Positions 17,702-26,269 of a stretch of 64,000 bases of DNA are shown piece after piece; within the stretch, counting starts at the first letter, position 1; each line of letters starts with the position of its first letter. The notes under the pieces were generated by a model, which did no database searches, was not told the DNA's origin, and saw only the letters and a program-made list of their open reading frames with translations. Origin of the DNA: DUTS01 sp050951605 (GTDB lineage Bacteria; Bacillota; Peptococcia; DRI-13; DTU073); NCBI GenBank assembly GCA_050951605.1, contig JBMNJJ010000005.1, positions 102,085-166,084 on the forward strand, in the 5' to 3' direction. The position numbers and the translations under genes were made by a program.

Positions 17702-18088
17702 ATGCGTAAACAATGGTTGAAAAGTTTAACACCCCAAAAAGCTTGGGATTTTTTTTATGGAGATGAAGTGGAAAGATTTATTTCCGATTTTTATGCCGAT
17801 GGCTATACTGATATTACTAAAATGTGTCAAAGATTTAGCCAAGATTTTCCCAGTACAGAATTAGGATTCTTCGAACAAGGAGAATTGGATTATCTTGCCG
17901 CACTAATAGAACAATACATTCGCGAATATATTGAAAAAATTGGTGGTGCTTATTATTTAAAAATATATAGTGAAGAAGAATTAGACGAAATGTGGCTGAA
18001 TGAAACCAATGAACTTTTAGAATTGATCAGAAGTGCAGAATACTCGCTAAAACACAACCCAACCTTGAGATTAATAAGAACCCCGTAA
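17702..18088 (+). CDS. hypothetical protein, 128 aa
   Basis: An acidic helical protein with no recognised domain. A clear CAGGAGG precedes the ATG. The sequence has many aromatic and acidic residues (WDFFYGDEVERFISDFYADGY, LAALIEQYIREYIEKIGGAYYL, EEELDEMWLNETNELLELI). It lies second in the two-gene unit starting at 17463. No signal peptide or membrane segment. Confidence 0.65.
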   Translation: MRKQWLKSLTPQKAWDFFYGDEVERFISDFYADGYTDITKMCQRFSQDFPSTELGFFEQGELDYLAALIEQYIREYIEKIGGAYYLKIYSEEELDEMWLNETNELLELIRSAEYSLKHNPTLRLIRTP

Positions 18089-18154
18089 ATAACGTATAGA
18101 CAAAAAGAATGCATCTTTTTGTCTAAAACTATTATCATAAAGATCTATAGTTTT

Positions 18155-18418
18155 TTAAGCCTTCGATTGCAATCTTTGGTTACGCATATACAAAATCATA
18201 TCAATTCCTACCATCGTCATATTTAAGATATAAAGATAAATTACGTTATCGTAATAATAAAAGCTTTTATGTAAGATACCAACCAAATATCCTACAAAAA
18301 CTACCATTAAAAACAAAAAACTTTTACCTTCAATAGACCTGGATGTATAGGATTTATAAATTGAAAAGGGCCAAGCAAACCCAAAACATAGTAACATAAT
18401 AATTTCAAAAATACTCAT
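18155..18418 (-). CDS. PQ-loop/SemiSWEET-like small membrane protein
   Basis: An 87-residue protein with three membrane helices: residues 3-21 (FEIIMLLCFGFAWPFSIY), 32-50 (KSFLFLMVVFVGYLVGILHK) and 55-77 (NVIYLYILNMTMVGIDMIL). The motif FAWPFSIYKSYTSRSxxGKS is the PQ-loop-like signature seen in SemiSWEET-type half-transporters, which work as dimers. AGGTGG lies before the ATG. Substrate is unknown. It sits between the RHS gene end and the opposing small operon. Confidence 0.75.
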   Translation of the reverse strand: MSIFEIIMLLCFGFAWPFSIYKSYTSRSIEGKSFLFLMVVFVGYLVGILHKSFYYYDNVIYLYILNMTMVGIDMILYMRNQRLQSKA

Positions 18419-18472
18419 AATCGTAAAACCACCTTTGCTTTATTAATTATGATAATTCTAGCAACATCAGAA

Positions 18473-21400
18473 CTAGCTTACTTTTACGGCTACGGTTCTT
18501 CGCGGCAGATTGAGCCCATAAACATTACGAGCGGTAACATTGTTTTCCTCATCAACTTCTAAGACTATTTTATCATATTCATACAAATATTGTGTCTTTA
18601 CTCCGTCTACTTCTTTGGCTACGCGCAAACCTTCTCCATTGTAGATATTGGTGACGGTGGAGCCATTGGTAACAGTTTTAATCAGCTGATTCCATACATC
18701 ATAGGTATTGGTGACCATTACCTGTCCGTTTTCGGTTACGGTCAGCTGATTACCATTGTTATCATAGGTATAGGTCGTGGTTACAGTAACTATCCCGTCT
18801 GTAGAGGTCGTAACACCTAGTAGTCTATTCTGTTCGTTATAGGTATAGACATTTTCTATTGTTTGACCGTTTCCGATAAGTTTTTCTGTTGCTCTATTAC
18901 TGGCAGCATCATAAGTATAAGCAGTCAGGTTGCCGTTGGGTTCTTTGACCGTAGCTAGTCTGTTCAGTTTGTCATAGGTATAGGTGGTAGTCCCTTTAGT
19001 AATGTTGTTAATTATTTCTTTTTTGCTGGTCTGATTTCCTGCTTGGTCATAGGTGTAGGTATAAGTATCCAGGACTGTACCATCAGCTTTTTTGTTGGTT
19101 AGTTTCGACAGCCAGTTATTCTTAAAGTATTCATATTCTTCCTTTACCCCGTTGGGATAAAGGACACTTGCTCTGTTGCCATTGTCATAATAGGTATAGG
19201 TGGTAGTTTCACCATCTGCCGTTACTTCTTTTAATCTGCCGGTACGGTCAGAGGTCTTTTGGGTGGAATTACCTTGGGGATCAGTAATGAGTTCAGCAAT
19301 ATATCCTGCAGATAAACCATTGGTCAGGTCATATTGATATGTAGTGGTACCTATGTACGGTACTGTTTTGGACGTAACTCTATTTAAGGCATCATATGTT
19401 CTAGTAGTGGTTCCGGTACTGTCGGTAATGGTAAGTTGGTTCCCATTAGCATCATAGGTATAGGTGATGGTTTGGGTACCGACGGTTTCTTGAATCAGTC
19501 TGCCGTGACAGTCATAGATGTAGGTGGTGGTTTGTCCGTTTCTGTCTCTTTTCGTTTTAAGGTTGCCATCAGGATAATAAGTGTAAGTCTCACTGAAGTT
19601 TAGGGGATCTGTTTTTTCTTTAATTTTGTTAGCTACATTATAGCGATAAGTGGTCAGGTTGCCCCTCCCATCTTGTTGAGTAAGAAGATTCCCGTTGAGG
19701 TCATAAGTATAGGTTGTTATTTCGTTTAAAGCATTTGTTACGGTAAGAATTCGGTTAAACTCATCATAAGTATATTGGGTAAGGTTACCCTTACCATCAG
19801 TTTTGGTGATGATGTTCCCGACATAGTCATAGGTTTGGCTATTACTGTACCCTCGCGGGTCAGTCGTTTTGAGCAAGCGGTTGTTTTTGTCGTAAGTAAA
19901 AGTAGTAGTATTATCTAAAGCATCTAGAGATTTTATTTGTTGGTGGTTATTATTATAGACAAGTTTTTCAATTCTTTTACCCTCAGGGTCTAGTTTTTCG
20001 ATTAGTCTGTTCAGAGGGTCGTAACTGTATGTATAGGTATTGCCCCGCCAGTTTGTTTCTGTGAGTAAGTTGCTGTTGGCATCATAGGTAAAGGTAGTAG
20101 TTTGTCCTGCTTTAGTGGTACTATTAAGTCTATTTAATTTATCGTAAGTAAAAGTGGTTACGTTCCCGCACCCATCTGTTTCGTAGCATTTGTTGCCGTT
20201 TAAGTCATAGCGGTAAGTTAGAGTTATTTTTTCGCCGCCCTGTTTGTTTTGCTGAGTTTGACTAAGTACTCGACCTTGAGGGTTATAAGTAAAGAGGACT
20301 ACTTTCCCTTGACTATTTTCTTCTCGGCAAAGGTTACCCATAACATCATATTGGTAAGTGATGATTTCAGCGGCAATGGTTTCATCACTAGGGGTTGTTG
20401 TTTGACGAACTTTACCTAAGGCGTTGTAGATGTAAGTAGTGGTGTTTCCGTTCCCATCTGTTTGGGTGAGGAGGTTACCGACAAGATCATAGGTATTAGT
20501 TTCAAGAGTTTGTCCCGCTATAGTTGTACGCAGTTTATTCCCGACCTGGTCATAGGTGTAAATGGTTTCTACACCATTAGCATCAGTAACGATGGCTTTT
20601 CTCCCCAAGGTATCGTACTGATATTTGTAAGTAAAGGATAAACCTTTCCCTAGAGCAACAGGGTCTAGTTCTGACGTTAGTTGATTTGCTAAGTTATAGG
20701 TGTATTTAGTCTGGTAGCCTAAACCGTCCGTTTCTCGGGTAAGATTACCATTGGCATCATATTGACAGGTTTGACTGGTGATGGTTAACCAATTACCTGT
20801 TGCAGGGTCTTTATAGATCTCTTTTTGCGTAAGTAGTCTGTCTCTGGTGTCATAGGTATAGACAGTACGATTCAGGTCGGAAAAGGTCTGTCCTGCTACA
20901 TAGTTGGCAGGAGATACTTCCGCTATAAGTCTGCCACCCCGATCATAATAGTAAGCCGTAACCCCTTCTAAAGCATCGGTGGTTTTTGCCAGCTGCCCTC
21001 TTTGATTATAGGTATGAATAGTAGTGTAACCTTTGGCATCGGTTACAGTCAGAGGTTGTCCGTCCCAGGTGTATGTGGTTTTTTGAGTAAGAACTACCGC
21101 CTCTCCCTTTTCATTTTGTCCGGGTTGGCTGATAGTAGTCTGTCTATCCAAGTTATCATAGGTATAGGATGTAGTTACGCCGTCCGGTGTGGTTGTTGTT
21201 TTAAGGTTGCCATTTTTGTCATAAGTAAAGGTGGTCAGAAGTGATCTTTCAGTGGTATCGTTAAAGTCATACCCGGAAAGATCGCCTTTACGAATATATT
21301 GTTTTTGGGTAACAGGTTTCGCTAAGTGGTTGTTTTCATATTCAATAACATTTTTATTTTGGACATCTGTATAAATTTCTTCTTTAATTAAGTTACCATC

Positions 21401-24400
21401 GGCATCATATTCATAAATTGTTCTTCGACCTTCCGAATCAGTTTTTGTTTTCAGTTTGCCGTTTTGGTCATAGGTATAATTTGTGGCTATATACTGGGTA
21501 GGAAGTGAGTTTAGAGCTACGGTTTCTTGACCAATTCTTTCTTGAATGATATTACCTGCTTTATCGTATGTTGTCTCTTGGTAAATATATTGATTGTTTT
21601 CTACCGGAAGCCATTGGGCGGTAAGTCTGTTTAGACCGTCATATTCATAAGTAGTGATGCTGCCTCTGGCATCTTTTTGGGTTTTAAGTTGTCCATTGGG
21701 ATAGTAGGTACATGTTTCTTTGGTGCTGTCAGGATTTTGTTGTTCGAGAAGTCTTCCCGCATAGTCATAGGTAAAGATGGTTTGGGCTGTCATTGTATCA
21801 TTAAGATATTTTGTTTGTGTTTTTCGGGTTTTACCACCGGAAAGGATGGTATAGGAAAATGTTTCGAGCAGCACAGGACTACTATCTGCACCTTCTTTAA
21901 AGCTCAGTTTAATCGGTCGATTCAGAAGGTCATATTCGTAAAGGTAGATGGCTCCGTTCGGTTTTGTTTCAGTAAGGAGATTACCGTAAAGATCATAGGT
22001 ATAGGTAGTAATATTATTTTCGGGGTCAGTTAAGGTAGCTATTTCGCCACTAGCGGTATAGGTATAGTGATAACCGTGGTCACCGCTATAGTTATGACCT
22101 GTGTCTAAAGTGGAATCATAAAGATTCGGTAAGATTTCTTTGGTTTTTCTTCCTAGAGCATCATAGGTAATTCTCGTGGTTTCGCCCTGATGACGTATTT
22201 CCTTTTCTAAGTTCCCATTTTGGTCATATGTATACTGAGTATGATAGCCCATGGGGCTGATCTCTTCGGTTTTCCAACCTAGGACATTATGGAACATGGT
22301 AGTCAAATTGCCAAGGGAATCTTTTTCTGTTTGGATGTTTCCATATTGGTCATAAGTATAAGTAGTCTGATTACTCTCAGGGTCTGTTAGTGTTTGGAGA
22401 AGTCCGCGCGCTCTCGTCTCACTATTTGCTGAAGTATAATAAGTATATTGGGTAATGGCAAAAGATGTTTCGTCACCGTTCTCAACATATTGATCTGTAC
22501 CATTTAAAGGCTGTACTTTTTTGATTAGATTAATTTTATCTGCATCATAGATGTAGAAAGTATATTTTCCTGCTTCGTCCCTTTCACTGGTGAGATTATT
22601 TTTCTCGTCATAGGTGAATTCTTTATAGCTATTATCAGGGTTAATTTGTTTGGTAATGTTGCCTCTTTCATCCCGTTCATAACTTGTTTTATTGCCGTTC
22701 CGATCGGTAATGGCTTTGATTTCGCTATATTTGTTGTTGCCATTTTCGTCAGTCGTATATTCAGTAAGTGTTAACTTACCCTCAGGGTCAAGTTTTTTAG
22801 TGGTATTAAAACCTAAGTCGTACCACTGTTTGGTTATTCTACCATTACTGTCACTTATCTCTGTTACTCCAGCTAAGTTGTCATAGGTATAGGTATGAAT
22901 ATTGTTATGTTTATCGGTATTTTGGTGAACTTTACCTTTATCTGCTCCTTCACTGTAATAGGTAATGGCTTCCAACAGGTTCTGGTCATGATCCCTTATT
23001 TCTGTCAGGACAAGTTCCGTTTCATCCCCTAGACTGCAGCTGGTATAACGATAATTAGTACTATACCCCCGCGGGTCGGTAACTTTAACGAGTTGTTTGT
23101 CAGCATATTGGTAGGTTACCGTTCTTCCTAAGGGAGCAGTAATTTGTTCTAAACAACCATCTGAGTTATAGGCAAGGGCAAAGGTACGTCCTACTTGGTC
23201 AGTGATGGTGTTGATTCTTCCGGTAGATGCATCAAGGTTAATAGTAATGGTATTGCCGTTTCTATCCTTCATCCACGTAAGCCGGCCATTAGGGTTAAAG
23301 CCATAGGTGTATTGGTCTTTGGTGGTAAGTACATGCGTTCCATCAACACCTTTTACCAAGGTGTTTCTAGAGTCAACAGCAGTGTATGTGCCCTCTTCGT
23401 TTAATTTAAAGCAGAGCACTTCTCCCTTGGGTAATCTTACTATTTTATAGTCAGTATTACTATCGATATTCTCTATTTGCCCTTCAAAACCAAAAGTCCA
23501 GCCTCGACCAATGATACTATCTTTGCGGTTATCAAGAGAATTATATGTCCTGCTTAGGTTAATTTGGAAGCCGGGGGTAGTCATTTCCAGGTCCGTATAG
23601 GTTCGGGAAAAATTCCCTGTTCCGATTTGGATACCGCTTTGCCCAAATTTTTTCTGTATCTCATAATTTTGCACTAAATATCTCCATACAGGAACACGAT
23701 TAAACAAATACCCTTCATTAATGGGCTTGGTAAGAATTAGTATATTAAAGGGGTCTGCATCCCATAGGAGAAGTCTTCCAAAGTTAACTGACTGGAAATT
23801 TTCGCCGCTTAAAATTACTTTATGTGTCCCACTTGGCTTGAAATAGCCGTCAACACAACCTTGTGTAAAATCACCTTTTACTTCTATTGTTCCAGCTGTA
23901 AGTTCACTGTTCCGCATTAAGGCATAAGATACGCAAAAATTACCCCCTACCTTCATATAATCTGCTTCATTCACCATCTCTAGTGAAGATTTTCCTTCTA
24001 TCAAATAGTTCTGGTAAATTTCTAAAGTACCGCTATTAAACTTTAATGTACCTCCATTTTGGCTCAAAGAGCCTTTAATTAAGGCTCTGCTCCCTTGCAA
24101 ATCAAGCTCCGGTTCTCCATATAACATCTCATAGTCCTGGTCAACCTCTAAAATACCACCATTTAGCTTTAATGTACCTCCATTTTGGCTCAAAGAACCT
24201 TTAATTAAAGTTTTGCCCCCTTGTAGATCAATTTCCGTATTGTAACCTTGAATTACATTTCCTCCTACTTCTAAAATCCCTTTATTTATATTTAAAACAT
24301 TTGACTGTTCACCAAAAACATTTTTTAGTTGTAATCCTTCATTTATAGTTACAGTTTTCCCTGCTAAATCTAGCTCTGCACCACTTAATAATAAGTTGTT

Positions 24401-26269
24401 TAACAAAATATTTTCTTCTAACCTAAGGGGCTCAGTTATGGTTAAATCTACATTTGAGGTAGAACTTATTTTTTCAAAACCAATTAAGGTATTCGCTATT
24501 ATTTTCGTATTACAGATAACCTCAACCGCCTTGTCCATTTCTAAAATATTAAATTGTTTATCAGTTCGATTGGTAAAGGATAACTCCTGAGGCTTTTCCC
24601 CACTCAAGATTACTTTATGTGTACCACTAGCACAAAAATTATTGTAATAACGCTCCCTTTCTCGTGTAAAATTACCTTTAACCTCCAATATCCCCGCGGT
24701 AAGATAGTCTGTATGGTCTTTTTTAGAATTTGTAAAAAAATCCCCATGTACTTTTACATAATCAGCTTCATTAATCATTTTTAAGTACGCATCTACAAAA
24801 CCCTCTTTCCCTATGTCATAATTCCCCTGTACCTCCAAAGTACCGCCATTAAGATACATTGTCCCACCGGATTGCTGTAAGTTGCCCTTTACGGTTAATC
24901 TATATCCATTTAGGTCTACTATTCCCCCTTGAATGTATAGGTCATTATAAACTTTATCTTCATCAAGAGTAATATCAGAATCAATAATAAAGATATCCCC
25001 TTGTTTTACGCAAATTGCTTCGCTTTTCAGCAAGATATTCCCTTGTGCGTTATAGGCCACAATCTCATAAATATTATCAACATTTTCTATAAAACCTTTG
25101 TCAATAAAAGTCGTACTTTCAATGGATTTCCCAATTAATTCGTTATTTCGATACACTTTGTACCCCGATGCACCTATTACAGCATCCCAAGTTAAGATAA
25201 CTTGATTACCATTGAAAAGATAATTTAAATTTACTGGTTTATCTAGTAAAGTAGTTTCTTTAATTACACTGCTAAAATCCGATACATTCCCATATTTATC
25301 ATACGCTTTAATAGTAAAGGCATATTCCGTCCCGGGTTCTAAACCTGTTATCGTATAAGTTACATCAGCAACCTTTTCTACTAATACTGTTCCCTGATAT
25401 ACTTCGTAACCGGCTACGCCTACGTTATCTTGTGAAGCATCCCAAGTTAAAGTTACACTAGTAGTTGTTTTAGCGATGCTCCGTAAATTATTCGGTACTG
25501 TCGGGGCTTCGGTATCCGTACTACCTATTGCCTCTACTAATACAGTTTCACTTGTTGCCGAAACATTGCCCGCGGCATCAAAAGCCTTAACAAAAAACGT
25601 ATGAATATTTCGCTCAGAAAGCCCGGTTACAAGATACTCCGTCGCTTTGGTAATGGCAATTTTTTCTCCGTTTTTGTAAATTTCATATCCTATTACTCCT
25701 TCATTATCCTGCGAATTTTTCCAAAAAAGCAACAGATCAGACTTCCCTATCCTTTTAAACCTTAATTCTCTTGGTATTGTCGGAGCTTCGGTATCTCTAC
25801 CACCTATTGCCTCCACTAATACAGTTTCACTTGCTGCCGAAACATTACCCGCGGAATCATATGCTTTCACAAAAAAGGTATACGTATTTATATCAGAATG
25901 TTGTGTTACAAAATACTCCGTTCCCTTTATGTTCGTAAGTTTTTCCCCATCTTGATAAATTTCATATCCCGCTACTCCTACATTATCCTGTGAGGCTTCC
26001 CAAGAAAGTAATACATTAGACTTCCCTAATCTTTTAGCCTTTAATTTTGTTGGCACTGTTGGAGCTTCAGTATCAGTCTCTATTATTGCCTCTACTAATA
26101 CAGTTTCACTTGCTGCCGAAACATTACCCGCAGAATCATAAGCTTTTACAAAAAAAGTATGAGTGCTTTGATTAAAAAACTGTGTTGCCAGATATTGTGT
26201 TCTACCGGTAGTATCAATTTTTTCTCCATCTTGATAAATTTCATATCTTATCAGATTCCTTAAAAATAA
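18473..26269 (-). CDS. giant FN3-RHS/YD-repeat protein lacking a normal start and toxin tip
   Basis: The frame is open from 26269 to the TAG at 18473, about 2,598 codons. Order of parts: a clipped FN3 module (YEIYQDGEKI) and four fibronectin type III modules in the first 420 residues; two to three beta-rich repeats with NGGTLEVQGNY and GTHKVILSGE; a DUF6531-like entry (FSRTYTDLEMTTPGFQINLSRTYNSLDNRKDSIIGRGWTFGFEG); then about 1,600 residues of YD repeats (TYTYDANGNLLT-like). It stops at VYGLNLPRRTVAVKVS, just where RHS core proteins normally continue into the shell-closing and toxin region. No ATG with a ribosome site exists; the only upstream candidate start is GTG 26056 inside an FN3 linker. 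It follows the subtilase gene in the +1-shifted frame. Likely a surface or secreted protein, probably decayed. Confidence 0.75.
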   Translation of the reverse strand, partial: LFLRNLIRYEIYQDGEKIDTTGRTQYLATQFFNQSTHTFFVKAYDSAGNVSAASETVLVEAIIETDTEAPTVPTKLKAKRLGKSNVLLSWEASQDNVGVAGYEIYQDGEKLTNIKGTEYFVTQHSDINTYTFFVKAYDSAGNVSAASETVLVEAIGGRDTEAPTIPRELRFKRIGKSDLLLFWKNSQDNEGVIGYEIYKNGEKIAITKATEYLVTGLSERNIHTFFVKAFDAAGNVSATSETVLVEAIGSTDTEAPTVPNNLRSIAKTTTSVTLTWDASQDNVGVAGYEVYQGTVLVEKVADVTYTITGLEPGTEYAFTIKAYDKYGNVSDFSSVIKETTLLDKPVNLNYLFNGNQVILTWDAVIGASGYKVYRNNELIGKSIESTTFIDKGFIENVDNIYEIVAYNAQGNILLKSEAICVKQGDIFIIDSDITLDEDKVYNDLYIQGGIVDLNGYRLTVKGNLQQSGGTMYLNGGTLEVQGNYDIGKEGFVDAYLKMINEADYVKVHGDFFTNSKKDHTDYLTAGILEVKGNFTRERERYYNNFCASGTHKVILSGEKPQELSFTNRTDKQFNILEMDKAVEVICNTKIIANTLIGFEKISSTSNVDLTITEPLRLEENILLNNLLLSGAELDLAGKTVTINEGLQLKNVFGEQSNVLNINKGILEVGGNVIQGYNTEIDLQGGKTLIKGSLSQNGGTLKLNGGILEVDQDYEMLYGEPELDLQGSRALIKGSLSQNGGTLKFNSGTLEIYQNYLIEGKSSLEMVNEADYMKVGGNFCVSYALMRNSELTAGTIEVKGDFTQGCVDGYFKPSGTHKVILSGENFQSVNFGRLLLWDADPFNILILTKPINEGYLFNRVPVWRYLVQNYEIQKKFGQSGIQIGTGNFSRTYTDLEMTTPGFQINLSRTYNSLDNRKDSIIGRGWTFGFEGQIENIDSNTDYKIVRLPKGEVLCFKLNEEGTYTAVDSRNTLVKGVDGTHVLTTKDQYTYGFNPNGRLTWMKDRNGNTITINLDASTGRINTITDQVGRTFALAYNSDGCLEQITAPLGRTVTYQYADKQLVKVTDPRGYSTNYRYTSCSLGDETELVLTEIRDHDQNLLEAITYYSEGADKGKVHQNTDKHNNIHTYTYDNLAGVTEISDSNGRITKQWYDLGFNTTKKLDPEGKLTLTEYTTDENGNNKYSEIKAITDRNGNKTSYERDERGNITKQINPDNSYKEFTYDEKNNLTSERDEAGKYTFYIYDADKINLIKKVQPLNGTDQYVENGDETSFAITQYTYYTSANSETRARGLLQTLTDPESNQTTYTYDQYGNIQTEKDSLGNLTTMFHNVLGWKTEEISPMGYHTQYTYDQNGNLEKEIRHQGETTRITYDALGRKTKEILPNLYDSTLDTGHNYSGDHGYHYTYTASGEIATLTDPENNITTYTYDLYGNLLTETKPNGAIYLYEYDLLNRPIKLSFKEGADSSPVLLETFSYTILSGGKTRKTQTKYLNDTMTAQTIFTYDYAGRLLEQQNPDSTKETCTYYPNGQLKTQKDARGSITTYEYDGLNRLTAQWLPVENNQYIYQETTYDKAGNIIQERIGQETVALNSLPTQYIATNYTYDQNGKLKTKTDSEGRRTIYEYDADGNLIKEEIYTDVQNKNVIEYENNHLAKPVTQKQYIRKGDLSGYDFNDTTERSLLTTFTYDKNGNLKTTTTPDGVTTSYTYDNLDRQTTISQPGQNEKGEAVVLTQKTTYTWDGQPLTVTDAKGYTTIHTYNQRGQLAKTTDALEGVTAYYYDRGGRLIAEVSPANYVAGQTFSDLNRTVYTYDTRDRLLTQKEIYKDPATGNWLTITSQTCQYDANGNLTRETDGLGYQTKYTYNLANQLTSELDPVALGKGLSFTYKYQYDTLGRKAIVTDANGVETIYTYDQVGNKLRTTIAGQTLETNTYDLVGNLLTQTDGNGNTTTYIYNALGKVRQTTTPSDETIAAEIITYQYDVMGNLCREENSQGKVVLFTYNPQGRVLSQTQQNKQGGEKITLTYRYDLNGNKCYETDGCGNVTTFTYDKLNRLNSTTKAGQTTTFTYDANSNLLTETNWRGNTYTYSYDPLNRLIEKLDPEGKRIEKLVYNNNHQQIKSLDALDNTTTFTYDKNNRLLKTTDPRGYSNSQTYDYVGNIITKTDGKGNLTQYTYDEFNRILTVTNALNEITTYTYDLNGNLLTQQDGRGNLTTYRYNVANKIKEKTDPLNFSETYTYYPDGNLKTKRDRNGQTTTYIYDCHGRLIQETVGTQTITYTYDANGNQLTITDSTGTTTRTYDALNRVTSKTVPYIGTTTYQYDLTNGLSAGYIAELITDPQGNSTQKTSDRTGRLKEVTADGETTTYTYYDNGNRASVLYPNGVKEEYEYFKNNWLSKLTNKKADGTVLDTYTYTYDQAGNQTSKKEIINNITKGTTTYTYDKLNRLATVKEPNGNLTAYTYDAASNRATEKLIGNGQTIENVYTYNEQNRLLGVTTSTDGIVTVTTTYTYDNNGNQLTVTENGQVMVTNTYDVWNQLIKTVTNGSTVTNIYNGEGLRVAKEVDGVKTQYLYEYDKIVLEVDEENNVTARNVYGLNLPRRTVAVKVS
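25527..26150 (-). repeat. 279-bp tandem FN3-coding repeats
   Basis: The block ATTGCCTCTACTAATACAG and its surroundings recur at 25527, 25806 (one change) and 26085, an exact 279-bp period equal to 93 residues. High DNA identity between modules points to recent duplication by unequal recombination. Confidence 0.85.

Noticed and set aside
18155..18418. PQ-loop gene as RHS immunity protein
   Set aside because: The RHS has no toxin tip and the protein matches SemiSWEET-like transporters better than any immunity family.
21677..22033. Plus-strand frames opposite the RHS gene
   Set aside because: Antisense of YD repeats; glycine/isoleucine-rich repeating text and no ribosome sites.
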